Source: Acinetobacter sp. C26M (lineage in GTDB: Bacteria; Pseudomonadota; Gammaproteobacteria; Pseudomonadales; Moraxellaceae). Taken from it: DNA of 64,000 nt. Shown one piece after another: positions 9,271 through 19,221 of the stretch. The stretch lies in NCBI RefSeq assembly GCF_023702675.1, contig NZ_CP098478.1:2418001-2482000 (forward strand), read 5' to 3'. Position 1 is the first letter of the stretch; each line of letters begins with the position of its first letter. The translations under genes were made by a program, and so were the position numbers. The notes below the pieces were generated by a model. That model was not told the DNA's origin, did not search any database, and saw only the letters and a list, made by a program, of their open reading frames with translations.

Positions 9271-10317
9271 ATGGATGATAATAAAAGTAAGGCGTTACAA
9301 GCTGCATTAAGTCAAATTGAAAAGCAATTTGGCAAAAATACAGTGATGCGCTTAGGTGATAACACTGTACAAGCAGTTGAAGCTGTATCTACAGGTTCTT
9401 TAACACTTGATATCGCATTAGGGATTGGCGGATTACCTAAAGGCCGTATCATCGAAATTTACGGTCCTGAATCTTCAGGTAAAACGACCATGACACTGCA
9501 AGCAATTGCGCAATGTCAAAAAAATGGCGGTACATGTGCCTTTATCGATGCCGAACATGCATTAGATCCAGAATACGCACGTAAACTCGGTGTTGATATT
9601 GACAATCTATTGGTGTCACAACCAGATCACGGTGAACAAGCGCTCGAAATCGCTGACATGTTGGTTCGCTCAGGTGCAATTGATCTGATCGTTGTCGACT
9701 CTGTTGCAGCATTGACCCCGAAAGCCGAAATTGAAGGCGAAATGGGTGACTCACATATGGGCTTACAAGCACGATTAATGAGTCAGGCACTTCGTAAAAT
9801 TACCGGTAATGCTAAGCGTTCAAACTGTATGGTGATCTTCATTAACCAAATCCGTATGAAGATTGGTGTGATGTTTGGTAGCCCTGAAACCACAACGGGT
9901 GGTAACGCACTTAAATTCTACGCTTCAGTACGTTTAGATATTCGTCGTATTGGTCAAGTAAAAGAAGGCGACGAAATCACAGGTAACGAAACGCGCGTTA
10001 AAGTTGTAAAAAACAAAATGGCGCCTCCGTTCAAAGAAGCTGTGTTCCAAATCATGTATGGTAAAGGGACTAACCAGCTCGGTGAATTGGTTGATCTCGC
10101 AGTTCAACAAGATATCGTACAAAAAGCAGGTGCTTGGTATTCATATCAAGGCAATAAAATTGGTCAAGGTAAGAATAACGTGATTCGTCACTTTGAAGAG
10201 AATTCACAAATGGCTCAGGAAATTGAAAAGCTGATTCGTGAACAACTTCTCACCAAGAACAAACCAGCCGAAAGTACAGACATTGAAGAAGAAGAACCAG
10301 ATTTCTTAGAAAGCTAA
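9271..10317 (+). CDS. recA: Recombinase RecA
   Basis: A full-length RecA of 348 residues with Walker [10 protein letters not shown] (65-73), the [24 protein letters not shown] segment, loop L2 containing [24 protein letters not shown], and a short acidic tail (DIEEEEPDF). It polymerises on ssDNA for strand exchange and, in this genus, natural transformation and the DNA damage response. The ribosome site GAGGTTTTGAG precedes ATG 9271. It is followed by its own hairpin and then recX. Confidence 0.99.
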   Translation: MDDNKSKALQAALSQIEKQFGKNTVMRLGDNTVQAVEAVSTGSLTLDIALGIGGLPKGRIIEIYGPESSGKTTMTLQAIAQCQKNGGTCAFIDAEHALDPEYARKLGVDIDNLLVSQPDHGEQALEIADMLVRSGAIDLIVVDSVAALTPKAEIEGEMGDSHMGLQARLMSQALRKITGNAKRSNCMVIFINQIRMKIGVMFGSPETTTGGNALKFYASVRLDIRRIGQVKEGDEITGNETRVKVVKNKMAPPFKEAVFQIMYGKGTNQLGELVDLAVQQDIVQKAGAWYSYQGNKIGQGKNNVIRHFEENSQMAQEIEKLIREQLLTKNKPAESTDIEEEEPDFLES

Positions 10318-10321
10318 GCTG

Positions 10322-10344
10322 AAACGCCCTTCGGGGCGTTTTTC
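10322..10344 (+). terminator. recA terminator
   Basis: AAACGCCC - TTCG - GGGCGTTT stem with a stable UUCG tetraloop and a following T-run. It lies between recA and recX, so recX is probably expressed by read-through at a lower level. Confidence 0.9.
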
Positions 10345-10363
10345 TTTAATGAGGAAATAAAAC

Positions 10364-10846
10364 GTGTTTAATTCTGAAAAAGCAGAAAAACCTAAAACTC
10401 TTACAGGCTCGAGATTACGCTCATATGCCTTTGCCCTACTGACCCGTCGTGACTATTCACAAGCTGAGTTAATCACCAAGCTCAATCTCTATGCAATCAA
10501 TCCAGAAGAAGTTGCAAAGCTAGTTGAAGAATTAGCACAACACAATTATCAAAGTGACCAACGTGTGGCAGAACTAACGTTAGCCAGCCAGTTGAGAAAA
10601 GGCAAAGGCTTACAACGCATTAAACAAGCTTTGAAAGCGAAGCAGTTAGATACAGAACTAATTACTGAAGAGCTTCAAGAAGTAGATTGGCTCGAGCAAG
10701 CCTATCAGCTCAAACTGAAAAAATTTGGACAAGAAGTCGTGACTGATCCAAAAATCAAAGCAAAACAGATTCGATTTTTACAATATCGTGGTTTTGATAT
10801 GGGGGTAATTATGAAAGCGATTGCTCGAACGAGCGAAGAGGAATAA
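10364..10846 (+). CDS. recX: Regulatory protein RecX
   Basis: A 160-residue RecX-type protein of helical repeats: SYAFALLTRRDYSQAELITKL in the first module and QLRKGKGLQRIKQALKAKQLD in the second match family consensus. RecX binds and destabilises RecA filaments. The start is GTG 10364 after GAGGAAATAAAAC. It lies 46 bases behind recA, past a terminator, and its stop is two bases from the 3' end of the opposing SRP RNA gene. Confidence 0.93.
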   Translation: MFNSEKAEKPKTLTGSRLRSYAFALLTRRDYSQAELITKLNLYAINPEEVAKLVEELAQHNYQSDQRVAELTLASQLRKGKGLQRIKQALKAKQLDTELITEELQEVDWLEQAYQLKLKKFGQEVVTDPKIKAKQIRFLQYRGFDMGVIMKAIARTSEEE

Positions 10847-10848
10847 AT

Positions 10849-10961
<113 letters not shown>

Positions 10962-10973
10962 ATTGCCTGACAA

Positions 10974-11001
10974 AGTATAGAGATTTTTACCTGAGTTGCA
11001 A
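10974..11001 (-). promoter_or_regulatory. Sigma-70 promoter of ffs
   Basis: Read on the minus strand: TTGCAA (11001-10996), a 16-base spacer, then TATACT (10979-10974). It is placed about 12 bases before the mature RNA end. The rest of the spacer up to 11276 holds no other feature I can support. Confidence 0.75.
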
Positions 11002-11276
11002 GACTTGTTACTGTTTTTCAGTGAGTTTTTAATTCAACTGCCTAATTCATCATCAACTGCTATATATTTGTTATCTATTTATTTTCAACATGCACAAACA
11101 TTAAACAACACCCCCGCATTTCTCTTCAAAAATGCTTGAAGATTGTAAATGCTTATTGCATTTAAATGAGTTGCTGTTTTAATGGCTAGATCAAAAATCT
11201 ATATCTCGTGTGTTACAAGTAAAAGTGAAGACTTGTTCGACCACAGCTTTATTTTTCAACTTATGGATGAATTTTT

Positions 11277-12140
11277 ATGCTAAAAAAGCATTCCGTACTT
11301 TTTATTGCCCTGCTCAGTAGTGCGCATTTATATGCCAATGTTCCAATTGAATCGCGCTCTTTAAGCCAACAGCAAGCCAATAACGTTGTTGCAGGCTCTC
11401 CAAGTCTAAACTGGGAAATCATGCAAAAGAACCAGAAGCTTGAAGAAGAAATTCGTAAGTTACGTGGTCAACTTGAAGAACATGATAATTCGATCGAACA
11501 ATTGAAAAAAGAACTCACCAATCGCTATACTGATCTTGATCAGCGCTTAGAGTTACTTTCACAAAAAATTGATCCACCAGAAGATAACCCTGAAGCCCAA
11601 GATGCAACCGCTGCAACTGCAACAAACAATATAGAAGCCGCTGCACCTGCAATCGCACCAACGGCTCCAGTACAGCAACAACAAACAGCACCAGCAGCTA
11701 AAGCACAACAACCATCTGCTGTTCAACCACCAGCGAATACAGCAACAACAAGCAATACCACCAACCAAATCGAGTTAGAAAAAGCAGCCTATACCGTTGC
11801 GCTTGACGCCTATAAACAAGGTGGTGCAAAAAAAGCAATCCAACCAATGCAAAACTTCATTAAAAACCACCCCAATGGTATCTATGTTGGCAATGCATAT
11901 TTTTGGTTAGCTGAATTTTATTTGGCTGTTGAGCCAGTAGACTATAAAGCAGCCAAGCAAAACTATAATATTGTAGCCACACGCTACCCTAATTCAGCTA
12001 AAGCATCACGTGCGGTTTATCAGCTATATAGTATTGCCAAAGAGGTAGATAAAAATACTGCTTTAGCAAATCAATATAGAAGCAAACTGCTCAGCCAATA
12101 CCCACAATCTGAAGAAGCCAAATTTATTCAGAAAAAATAA
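11277..12140 (+). CDS. cpoB: CpoB/YbgF-like periplasmic coiled-coil TPR protein
   Basis: A signal peptide (LLSSAHLYA, cleavage about residue 21) leads into a coiled coil (about 45-100, KNQKLEEEIRKLRGQLEEHDNS), an Ala/Pro/Gln/Thr-rich linker (about 105-160) and C-terminal TPR-like repeats (YTVALDAYKQGGAKKAI, FLAE-type helices). This is the CpoB/YbgF plan; in E. coli CpoB coordinates PBP1B activity with Tol-Pal constriction. The gene is not next to tol-pal here, which makes the symbol a homology call only. It converges on ppiD with a shared terminator. Confidence 0.75.
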   Translation: MLKKHSVLFIALLSSAHLYANVPIESRSLSQQQANNVVAGSPSLNWEIMQKNQKLEEEIRKLRGQLEEHDNSIEQLKKELTNRYTDLDQRLELLSQKIDPPEDNPEAQDATAATATNNIEAAAPAIAPTAPVQQQQTAPAAKAQQPSAVQPPANTATTSNTTNQIELEKAAYTVALDAYKQGGAKKAIQPMQNFIKNHPNGIYVGNAYFWLAEFYLAVEPVDYKAAKQNYNIVATRYPNSAKASRAVYQLYSIAKEVDKNTALANQYRSKLLSQYPQSEEAKFIQKK

Positions 12141-12154
12141 TTACAGCAGCCAAT

Positions 12155-12186
12155 AAAAAAGCCGGTTGATATCAACTGGCTTTTTT
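12155..12186 (+). terminator. Bidirectional terminator between cpoB and ppiD
   Basis: AAAAAAGCCGGTTGA / TCAACTGGCTTTTTT, with T-runs on both strands, lies 15 bases after each stop codon. Confidence 0.9.
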
Positions 12187-12201
12187 ATGCTTAGAACAAA
12201 C

Positions 12202-14073
12202 TTATTTGATCTTTGCTTGTGATTTCAAGTATTCAGTATAGTCTTCCAAGACTTGCTGACCACGGAACTGCTGATAAAGCTTATTCAGCTCTTGCAACTG
12301 CTCTGCTGGCAAAGTGCTTGCAACACTGCTATTTACGTTTGATACCGCAACGATCACCAATTCGTTTGGTAATTTCGCTGTAGTTGCAGACCACAAACCT
12401 TCTTTGCTTGGTGCTGGGATACTAAATGCTGCACGTTCAATTGGACGTTTTAAACCTTGTGAACGGGCGAATGTGCCTGCATTTTCAAAAGTAACTTGAG
12501 ATTTAGCAACCACCTGAGCAGCTGGCTGAGTTTTAAAGTCAGCAAGGATTGTTGCTATTTTCGCTTGAGCCGCTTTATACGCTTTTGCTTCAACTACTTT
12601 CGCTTTCACATCAGCAGTTGCTTCGTTTAACGGCTTTACGCCTGCTGCGTGATAATTGCGTACTTTAATCCAGATTGTATCGCCATTTGCCATTTGAATA
12701 TTTGAAGATGCATTACGATCACCATTTTTCACATCATCATTAAACAATTTTGCTTTAACACTCAAATCACTTAAATATGGATTATCAGTTGTTAAAGTTA
12801 CAGCATTAGCAGATTCGATACGCGCACCCTTCACTTCTTGCGCAACAACATCAAGTGAATCACCACCGACGACCATTTCATTTAAGTTATTCACTGTATC
12901 GCTGAATAAATTCGCAGCTTTCGATTTTTCAACCTCAGCCGTTAAACGTGCTTTTTCAGTCTCAAATGAAGGAATATTGGCAGCTGGTGCATTTGCTTCA
13001 ATGATGTGATAACCATATTGAGTTTTTACAGGTTTAGAAATCTGACCATTTTTCAATGCAGTGACCGCATTATCAAAATCAGCTGAGAATACACCAGGTG
13101 CATAGGCTTCAACCAAACCACCATTCGCTTTAGAGCTTGGGTCTTCAGAGTACTGAGCTGCCGCTTGAGCAAATGATTCACCTGCTTGAATTTTTGCATA
13201 AACTTCATTTGCAAGCTTTTGCGCAGCTGCATCATCACGAGCATCCGTGGTAATTAAGATATGCTTAACTTCACGCTTTACATCTTTCTGCTGCTTATCA
13301 ACAAATGCCGTATAAGCCTGCTGTAAATCAGCCTCTGTCACAGCAAGGTTAGCTTTAGGTAATAATGCTGGTGTGAGTACCACATAATCAACATCGACAC
13401 TGGCAACTTGCTTAAACTCGTTTTTATGCTTGTTGTAGTAATCTGCAATTTCTTGATTCGATACTGTCACGCCTTTTTTATAATCATCTAACTTGATACT
13501 CGCAAGATGCAAAGTGCGTTGTTCAGTTTGTAGATTCGCTAACTGCTGTACATCAGATTTACTCACCAATGCATAATCCATCAATGAAGTTGAAATCATC
13601 TTCAATGCATGGTCTTGGCGTAAACTTGCAATCAATGCTTGGTTGGTCATCCCCACAGAACGTAAATAGTTTTCATATAATTTCTGCGAAAACTGTCCAT
13701 TTTCTTGGAAGCTAGGCTGCTGAGCCAACATTTGCTCAAGTTGTACATCACTTAGGGTCATGCCTAATTTTTCAGCTTGTTGCTGCAATAAGCTACGTGC
13801 AATCAATGCATCTAATGCTTTTTCTTGAATAACAGGTAAATTTAAAAGTGATTCATCACCTTTGACCAAAGATAAATATTGGTCTTTATAATTTTTGGTT
13901 GCACTTTCTAATTCTTTATTAGAAATATCTTGACCGTTTACCGATTTCGCAACGTCTGCTTTATTGCTACCACTAAAATACCCTTCAATACCTACAAGTG
14001 CTAAAGGGGTCAAAAACAAAACGAGCAGGACTTTACCCAACCAACCCTTAATGAGAGTACGAAACGATTCCAT
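12202..14073 (-). CDS. ppiD: Peptidyl-prolyl cis-trans isomerase / periplasmic chaperone PpiD
   Basis: This 623-residue protein has a short cytoplasmic tail, one N-terminal membrane anchor (about 12-30, LGKVLLVLFLTPLALVGIEG), a SurA_N-like chaperone region and one parvulin domain (about 265-360, from VKREVKHILI to TQYGYHIIEA). PpiD sits at the SecYEG exit and assists folding of translocated proteins. It follows the HU gene as in E. coli (hupB-ppiD), with a 139-base gap and a terminator between them. Confidence 0.95.
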   Translation of the reverse strand: MESFRTLIKGWLGKVLLVLFLTPLALVGIEGYFSGSNKADVAKSVNGQDISNKELESATKNYKDQYLSLVKGDESLLNLPVIQEKALDALIARSLLQQQAEKLGMTLSDVQLEQMLAQQPSFQENGQFSQKLYENYLRSVGMTNQALIASLRQDHALKMISTSLMDYALVSKSDVQQLANLQTEQRTLHLASIKLDDYKKGVTVSNQEIADYYNKHKNEFKQVASVDVDYVVLTPALLPKANLAVTEADLQQAYTAFVDKQQKDVKREVKHILITTDARDDAAAQKLANEVYAKIQAGESFAQAAAQYSEDPSSKANGGLVEAYAPGVFSADFDNAVTALKNGQISKPVKTQYGYHIIEANAPAANIPSFETEKARLTAEVEKSKAANLFSDTVNNLNEMVVGGDSLDVVAQEVKGARIESANAVTLTTDNPYLSDLSVKAKLFNDDVKNGDRNASSNIQMANGDTIWIKVRNYHAAGVKPLNEATADVKAKVVEAKAYKAAQAKIATILADFKTQPAAQVVAKSQVTFENAGTFARSQGLKRPIERAAFSIPAPSKEGLWSATTAKLPNELVIVAVSNVNSSVASTLPAEQLQELNKLYQQFRGQQVLEDYTEYLKSQAKIK

Positions 14074-14170
14074 AAGAATTCCAATATTTTATTTCGGGGC
14101 AATTTTAACTGAAAAACAAAGACGAATGAATGGAGAATAAAGATCAAATTAACTTTTTCATTCAATAAAT

Positions 14171-14197
14171 AAAAAACGCACCCTAAATGGTGCGTTT
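14171..14197 (-). terminator. Terminator of the HU gene
   Basis: AAACGCACC / GGTGCGTTT stem, six-base loop, T-run on the minus strand, 15 bases past the HU stop. Confidence 0.85.
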
Positions 14198-14212
14198 ATT
14201 GATTTAAAAAGA

Positions 14213-14485
14213 TTACGCAACCGAATCTTTTAAACCCTTACCAGCTTTGAAGCTAGGTACTTTGCTTGCTTTGATTTGAAGCTCTTCACCAGTTTTAGGG
14301 TTACGACCTGTACGAGCAGCACGTTCTTTAACGCTGAAAGTACCGAAACCAACTAAAGTAACCGTATCACCTTTTTTAAGTGCTTCAGTGATTGACGCGA
14401 TTGTCGCATCGAGTGCTTTACCAGCATCCGATTTAGACACTCCCCCTTTTTCAGCAATCGCATCAATTAATTCTGATTTATTCAT
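14213..14485 (-). CDS. hup: DNA-binding protein HU
   Basis: A 90-residue HU with the usual [25 protein letters not shown] start, the [22 protein letters not shown] beta-arm region and a C-terminal [11 protein letters not shown]. It bends and compacts DNA as a dimer. GAGGAT precedes the ATG. It is upstream of ppiD in the hupB-ppiD arrangement. Confidence 0.96.
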   Translation of the reverse strand: MNKSELIDAIAEKGGVSKSDAGKALDATIASITEALKKGDTVTLVGFGTFSVKERAARTGRNPKTGEELQIKASKVPSFKAGKGLKDSVA

Positions 14486-14653
14486 GATAAAAAATATCCT
14501 CTTAATATCGTTTGTTAAGATCCAAGGCTATAGTTTAAAAGGCCATGACGCCTTTATAGCAATGCTTTGGGGGAGAACGCAATACTAGAAAGACCTTTTA
14601 ATTAAAATAAATACTGAAATACGACATAAACAGACGAGTTACCTGCAATTTTT

Positions 14654-15109
14654 TTACTTTTTATTCAATTTGGCCTTCAGTTGATTATTTTCTTCGATCA
14701 AAGCATCCACTTTAATATGAAGCTGAACAAGGAGCTGTTCGATGTGCTGAAGATCCTTCGGCGTAACTAAGCCAATACGATTCAATGAATGATTCACACC
14801 CGTATCTAAAATTTTTTCAACCTTGTCTTTAGTATCCGTTACGGACTCTTTGGCTTTCTCTGTCACCTTACCTACAGTATTATCTGCGAAATCGACCGTT
14901 TTAGACTCCAGCTCTTCACCGACCTTGACCAGTGAGTCAAACAATTTATTCCCTTCTTCTTCTGCACGTGAAAAAGCACCCAAACCAGCAAGCCAGATTT
15001 GTTGTGTATATTTTTTGAAATCCAGTGCAGATTTTTTAGAACTCTTTGATTTTGGCTTAGTTTTTACTTCAGCTTCTTCGTTAGGATTTTCTATGTTTGA
15101 GTTATCCAT
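14654..15109 (-). CDS. Phasin family protein
   Basis: The segment YTQQIWLAGLGAFSRAEEEGNKLFDSLVKVGEELESKT is diagnostic of the PhaI/PhaF-type phasin domain. It is preceded by a Lys/Ser-rich tail and followed by amphipathic helix and a Leu-heptad C-terminus (IEQLLVQLHIKVDALIEENNQLKAKL). Phasins coat polyhydroxyalkanoate granules, though many act as general stress or lipid-surface proteins where no PHA genes are near. No pha genes are visible here. AGGAGTAATGGTCA precedes the ATG. Confidence 0.85.
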   Translation of the reverse strand: MDNSNIENPNEEAEVKTKPKSKSSKKSALDFKKYTQQIWLAGLGAFSRAEEEGNKLFDSLVKVGEELESKTVDFADNTVGKVTEKAKESVTDTKDKVEKILDTGVNHSLNRIGLVTPKDLQHIEQLLVQLHIKVDALIEENNQLKAKLNKK

Positions 15110-15317
15110 TGACCATTACTCCTAAGCTCTTTACAAACAGTATGTCGTATTTAACCATAAAAATGTTTTTATAATATCAAAGTTAAGACTTGATCGTTTT
15201 AAAAAACTGTTCTACAAAGCAATAAAGTCATGTAAATTATTTTTAACAATTGAGTAAGGATACTCAAAGTTTACAGATTTTATTGTTTTAACGTTATTGG
15301 TAAGGAAAAAGAGATCT

Positions 15318-15965
15318 ATGAGTGATACGCAACAAAGACATAAACATCCCCATTTGTTGCTAAACATTGTCATCATTGTTTTAGAAACTTTTTTCTCCTT
15401 CATCCTTACACACGATGCTGGCTTACGCTTGCAAGCACAAAAGCTAATCGATAAAAAAATTACGATCCGAATCAACAGCTACATTCCATTCTTTAACTTT
15501 TACATCCAATTTACCGAGAAAGGTCTTTTGTTCGATATGAAAGCCTTGGATCGCAACATCGATTTAGAGATTAATAGCACACTGATCGATCTAATTAAGA
15601 TTTTTGTGTTTAACAATCAACGAAGCATTAGCAATATGCGAATTTTAGGAGATGCGACGCTTGCTGAAGAGTTTTTAGATTTACTCCCGCACCTCACTCT
15701 CTCTAACATTTTAGCGAACTGGAAACAGTGGCTAAATATCTTTAACGATGAAGCTGAAGCAGTTGCATCACAGCAACGCATTGCTCCCCTACTCGACAAA
15801 ATCGACCAACAGCGTTCTGAAATCAACACCTTGCTGGTTGAAGTAAAGCAATATCAAAACCGTATTCATCGCCTGCAAAAACGCCAGCGCTTGATCAATA
15901 TTAGCTTCGCGCTATTAAGCTTTATTTTTATAGCCTTTTTTGTTTATAATACGTGGATACAATAA
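15318..15965 (+). CDS. SCP2-domain protein, UbiJ-like, with C-terminal membrane anchor
   Basis: The N-terminal half resembles the SCP2-type lipid-binding domain of UbiJ (LRLQAQKLIDKKITIRI, FYIQFTEKGLLFDM, ILGDATLAEEFLDLLP). A coiled coil (about 155-190) and a hydrophobic C-terminal segment (about 193-210) follow. UbiJ organises the aerobic ubiquinone complex, but it is normally soluble and beside ubiE/ubiB; this gene has neither neighbour and carries a tail anchor, so it may be a paralogue with another lipid role. ATG 15318 with AAGGAAAAAGAG upstream is chosen over an in-frame TTG at 15297. Confidence 0.6.
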   Translation: MSDTQQRHKHPHLLLNIVIIVLETFFSFILTHDAGLRLQAQKLIDKKITIRINSYIPFFNFYIQFTEKGLLFDMKALDRNIDLEINSTLIDLIKIFVFNNQRSISNMRILGDATLAEEFLDLLPHLTLSNILANWKQWLNIFNDEAEAVASQQRIAPLLDKIDQQRSEINTLLVEVKQYQNRIHRLQKRQRLINISFALLSFIFIAFFVYNTWIQ

Positions 15966-16006
15966 TTCCAATATATTTTACTTTTCACACTGATAATGAC
16001 AATTTA

Positions 16007-16039
16007 AAACTTGACTATTTTAGTCGGAATTCATAAAAT
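16007..16039 (+). promoter_or_regulatory. isc operon promoter with overlapping type 1 IscR box
   Basis: Positions 16007-16031 match the E. coli type 1 IscR consensus at about 21 of 25 positions, including GACT...AGTC with the right five-base spacing. The same bases supply the -35 (TTGACT, 16011-16016); TAAAAT (16034-16039) is the -10 after a 17-base spacer. Holo-IscR binding would directly block RNA polymerase, so autorepression by [2Fe-2S]-IscR is predicted. Confidence 0.85.
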
Positions 16040-16072
16040 TTACACATCTAGTCTAACCATGTGTACCGAATC

Positions 16073-16546
16073 ATGCGTCTTACAACTCGCGGTCGTTACG
16101 CAGTGACTGCTCTACTTGATTTAGCTTTGCAGCCAACTGAACAAACGATCACGCTTGCGGAAATAGCAGCACGCCAATCCATTTCAGTCGCTTATTTAGA
16201 ACAGTTATTCGCAAAACTTAAACGTCATGGGTTAGTTTCAAGCGTTCGTGGTGCAAATGGTGGCTATCACCTTGCCCGCACTGCAAGTGAAATCACTGTG
16301 CTAGAAATTATCGAAGCTGTAAATGAAACTGTCGATGCAACCCGTTGTGACCATAAAGGCAACTGCCAAAATGGTGCAATGTGTCTAACACACGACTTAT
16401 GGCAAGAACTCTCCCACCATATTGCCGATTATCTCGCAAAAATCACCCTTGCTGATTTAATTGCGCGTGACAACGTTCAAACTGTTGCTCTACGCCAAAA
16501 TTCACCAAGCTTAGATTCAGCCCTTCTATCGGTTACAGGTATTTGA
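16073..16546 (+). CDS. iscR: Fe-S cluster assembly regulator IscR
   Basis: An Rrf2-family winged-helix protein of 157 residues starting [19 protein letters not shown]. The cluster ligands are Cys92, Cys98, Cys104 and the family-conserved His107 ([16 protein letters not shown]). It senses [2Fe-2S] status and represses isc when Fe-S is sufficient. ATG 16073 is chosen over an in-frame GTG at 16061 because family members begin at MRLT. It is the first gene of the isc operon and lies one base before iscS. Confidence 0.96.
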   Translation: MRLTTRGRYAVTALLDLALQPTEQTITLAEIAARQSISVAYLEQLFAKLKRHGLVSSVRGANGGYHLARTASEITVLEIIEAVNETVDATRCDHKGNCQNGAMCLTHDLWQELSHHIADYLAKITLADLIARDNVQTVALRQNSPSLDSALLSVTGI

Positions 16547-16547
16547 C

Positions 16548-17765
16548 ATGAAACGTCCAATTTATCTTGATTACGCAGCAACGACTCCTGTACTGCCTGA
16601 AGTTGCAGAACGCATGATGGAATGTTTAACGTTCGAAGGGACATTTGGTAACCCTGCGTCACGTTCACATGCCTATGGTTGGCAAGCAGAAGAAAAAGCC
16701 GAATATGCACGTGAGCAAGTTGCAAACCTCATCAAAGCAGATCCTCGTGAAATCGTTTGGACTTCAGGTGCGACTGAATCTGACAACTTAGCATTAAAAG
16801 GGATTGCTCAGTTCTACGGCTCGAAAGGCAAGCACATCATTACAAGTAAAATCGAACACAAAGCTGTGTTAGACCCTTGTCGTGAACTTGAAGAACAAGG
16901 TTTCGAAATTACATATTTAGAACCAGAACCACGTACAGGTTTAATTACACCTGAGATGGTTAAAGCCGCTTTACGTCCAGATACTATTCTTGTGTCACTG
17001 ATGATGGTGAACAACGAAATTGGTACAGTGACAGATGTTGCTGCAATTGGTGAATTAACACGCGCCAACAAGACATTCTTCCATGTCGATGCTGCACAAG
17101 CTGCGGGTAAAGTTGAGATTGATCTTTCAACCATGAAAGTCGACTTAATGAGTTTCTCTGGTCATAAAGTTTATGGTCCTAAAGGCATTGGCGCACTTTT
17201 CGTTCGTCGTAGCCCACGTGTTCGCTTAAAAGCTCAAATGCACGGTGGTGGTCATGAGCGTGGTATGCGTTCTGGTACTTTAGCGACACATCAAATTGTT
17301 GGTATGGGTGAAGCTTTTGAAATTGCTGGCAAAACTATGCAAGCAGAGCAAGAGCGTATCCGTAAATTACGCGACAAGCTTTGGAATGGTTTACAAGACC
17401 TTGAACAAGTGTTCTTGAATGGCCACCCAACGCAAAACGTTGCAAACTATCTAAATGTCAGCTTCAACTTTGTTGAAGGTGAATCACTGATGATGGCACT
17501 GAAAGATGTTGCTGTTTCAAGCGGTTCAGCATGTACATCTGCAACTTTAGAGCCTTCATACGTTTTACGTGCTTTAGGTTTATCTGATGAGTTAGCGCAC
17601 AGTTCAATCCGTTTCAGTTTTGGCAAATACACAACTGAAGCAGATATTGATCACGTGTTAACAATTACCAAAGCTGCAGTTGAGAAATTGCGTGAACTTT
17701 CTCCGCTTTGGGATATGTACAAAGAAGGTATCGACCTTTCAACAGTTGAATGGGCTGAACACTAA
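16548..17765 (+). CDS. iscS: Cysteine desulfurase IscS
   Basis: A 405-residue PLP enzyme. The Schiff-base lysine is Lys207 in [12 protein letters not shown], and the persulfide cysteine is Cys329 in [21 protein letters not shown], both one residue from the E. coli positions. It takes sulfur from cysteine to form a persulfide for IscU and for tRNA thiolation. It sits directly behind iscR and 79 bases before iscU. Confidence 0.98.
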   Translation: MKRPIYLDYAATTPVLPEVAERMMECLTFEGTFGNPASRSHAYGWQAEEKAEYAREQVANLIKADPREIVWTSGATESDNLALKGIAQFYGSKGKHIITSKIEHKAVLDPCRELEEQGFEITYLEPEPRTGLITPEMVKAALRPDTILVSLMMVNNEIGTVTDVAAIGELTRANKTFFHVDAAQAAGKVEIDLSTMKVDLMSFSGHKVYGPKGIGALFVRRSPRVRLKAQMHGGGHERGMRSGTLATHQIVGMGEAFEIAGKTMQAEQERIRKLRDKLWNGLQDLEQVFLNGHPTQNVANYLNVSFNFVEGESLMMALKDVAVSSGSACTSATLEPSYVLRALGLSDELAHSSIRFSFGKYTTEADIDHVLTITKAAVEKLRELSPLWDMYKEGIDLSTVEWAEH

Positions 17766-17844
17766 TTCATTGAACCCTCAATTGAAAAACGTGTTTTTAC
17801 CCTCATATTAATATTAGGCTGACCCCGAGGTTTGGAGAAGCAAC

Positions 17845-18231
17845 ATGGCTTATAGCGAAAAAGTAATTGATCATTACGAAAACCCTCGTAATGTTGGTGT
17901 TTTAGACAAAAATGCAGAAAACGTAGGTACAGGTATGGTCGGCGCACCAGCTTGTGGCGACGTGATGCGTTTACAGATTCAAGTCGATGACAATGGCGTA
18001 ATTGAAGAAGCTCGCTTCAAAACTTACGGCTGTGGTTCTGCAATTGCATCAAGCTCTCTTGTAACCGAATGGTTAAAAGGTAAAACGCTTGATGAAGCTC
18101 AATCAATCAAGAATATTGATATCGCGACTGAGCTTGCACTTCCACCAGTGAAAGTACACTGCTCTGTATTGGCTGAAGATGCAATTAAAGCTGCGATTGA
18201 AGATTATCGCGGTAAAAAAGCGAAAGCTTAA
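17845..18231 (+). CDS. iscU: Fe-S cluster scaffold IscU
   Basis: A 128-residue scaffold with all three cluster cysteines (Cys37 in GAPACGD, Cys63 in TYGCGS, Cys106 in KVHCSV), the conserved Asp39, and the LPPVK motif (99-103) recognised by HscA. It receives sulfur from IscS and holds the nascent [2Fe-2S] cluster. GGAG lies upstream of the ATG. Confidence 0.98.
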   Translation: MAYSEKVIDHYENPRNVGVLDKNAENVGTGMVGAPACGDVMRLQIQVDDNGVIEEARFKTYGCGSAIASSSLVTEWLKGKTLDEAQSIKNIDIATELALPPVKVHCSVLAEDAIKAAIEDYRGKKAKA

Positions 18232-18260
18232 TTGATCACCGAAATAACATTGGAGTTTTC

Positions 18261-18581
18261 ATGATCCATTTAACTGAAAATGCTGCGAGTCACATCAGCA
18301 ATTACCTGCAAAATCGAGGTAAGGGTGAAGGCATTCGTATTGGTGTGAAAACTTCGGGTTGTTCTGGGTTGGCTTATGTACTTGAGTTTGTCGATGATGT
18401 CGACACCCATGACCAAGTATTTGAACAACTTGGTGTTAAAGTTTTTGTTGACCCTAAAAGCTTGGTTTATCTCAATGGTTTAGAGATGGACTATGTCAAA
18501 AATGGTCTTAACGAAGGCTTTGAATTTAACAACCCAAATCAAAAAGGTGAATGTGGTTGCGGTGAATCATTTACCGTTTAA
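18261..18581 (+). CDS. iscA: A-type Fe-S carrier IscA
   Basis: A 106-residue A-type carrier with the three-cysteine signature: Cys34 (TSGCSGLAY) and the C-terminal CGC pair Cys98 and Cys100 (GECGCGESF). It takes part in [4Fe-4S] assembly and delivery. TGGAG lies before the ATG. It is the fourth gene of the isc operon. Confidence 0.97.
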   Translation: MIHLTENAASHISNYLQNRGKGEGIRIGVKTSGCSGLAYVLEFVDDVDTHDQVFEQLGVKVFVDPKSLVYLNGLEMDYVKNGLNEGFEFNNPNQKGECGCGESFTV

Positions 18582-18664
18582 CTGGCAACACCCTCTTTCT
18601 TTTCGTCAAAACAGTGTGTTCCGCACTGTTTTAACGTATTTATCAATAGCGGAATTCATCTCCC

Positions 18665-19183
18665 ATGAATCATTTTGAGTTGTTCCAATTACCCGAAGCA
18701 CTCGATATAGATTTAGCAGCTTTAAAAAAACAGTTTTTAAGTTTGCAACAGCAATATCACCCAGATAAAGCCACTGACAAAGATCAAGCCTTGATCAAGT
18801 CAAGCGAAATCAACCAAGCATATAAAGTACTTTCACAAGTTGATAGTCGTGCTGCGTATCTGCTTGCCTTAAAAAAACAAGATCATCATCTGGATCAATC
18901 CATTAGTGATTTTGAATTTTTGCAATCTGCACTCGAAATGCGTGAACAACTAGATGAAGCAACATCTACAGAGCAATTAAATACTTTAAAAGTTGAAATT
19001 CAGCAATGGATCGATGGTCTAGTTCGCGAATTTAAAATTGATTTTGCTGACGAAGACTGGGCAGAAGCACGTGATACTGTTCGTAAATTACGTTTTTTCC
19101 AACGTGTTATGAATGATATTGATAAAGCTGAAGATCGCATGTTGGACGAAGAAGAAAGCTTCGACCTCGATGATGATTTTTAA
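18665..19183 (+). CDS. hscB: Co-chaperone HscB
   Basis: A J-domain protein of 172 residues with the HPD triad at 32-34 (YHPDKAT) and a C-terminal three-helix IscU-binding domain ending in an acidic tail (ESFDLDDDF). It stimulates HscA ATPase and brings IscU to it. The 83-base gap after iscA shows no terminator. Confidence 0.95.
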   Translation: MNHFELFQLPEALDIDLAALKKQFLSLQQQYHPDKATDKDQALIKSSEINQAYKVLSQVDSRAAYLLALKKQDHHLDQSISDFEFLQSALEMREQLDEATSTEQLNTLKVEIQQWIDGLVREFKIDFADEDWAEARDTVRKLRFFQRVMNDIDKAEDRMLDEEESFDLDDDF

Positions 19184-19221
19184 TCCGCTGTTACCGATTA
19201 TTTTCAAGGGATACCGCACGC

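Noticed and set aside
15212..15475. Minus-strand 87-aa open frame
   Set aside because: It overlaps the start of the UbiJ-like gene and has a Cys/Lys/Phe-rich shadow composition.
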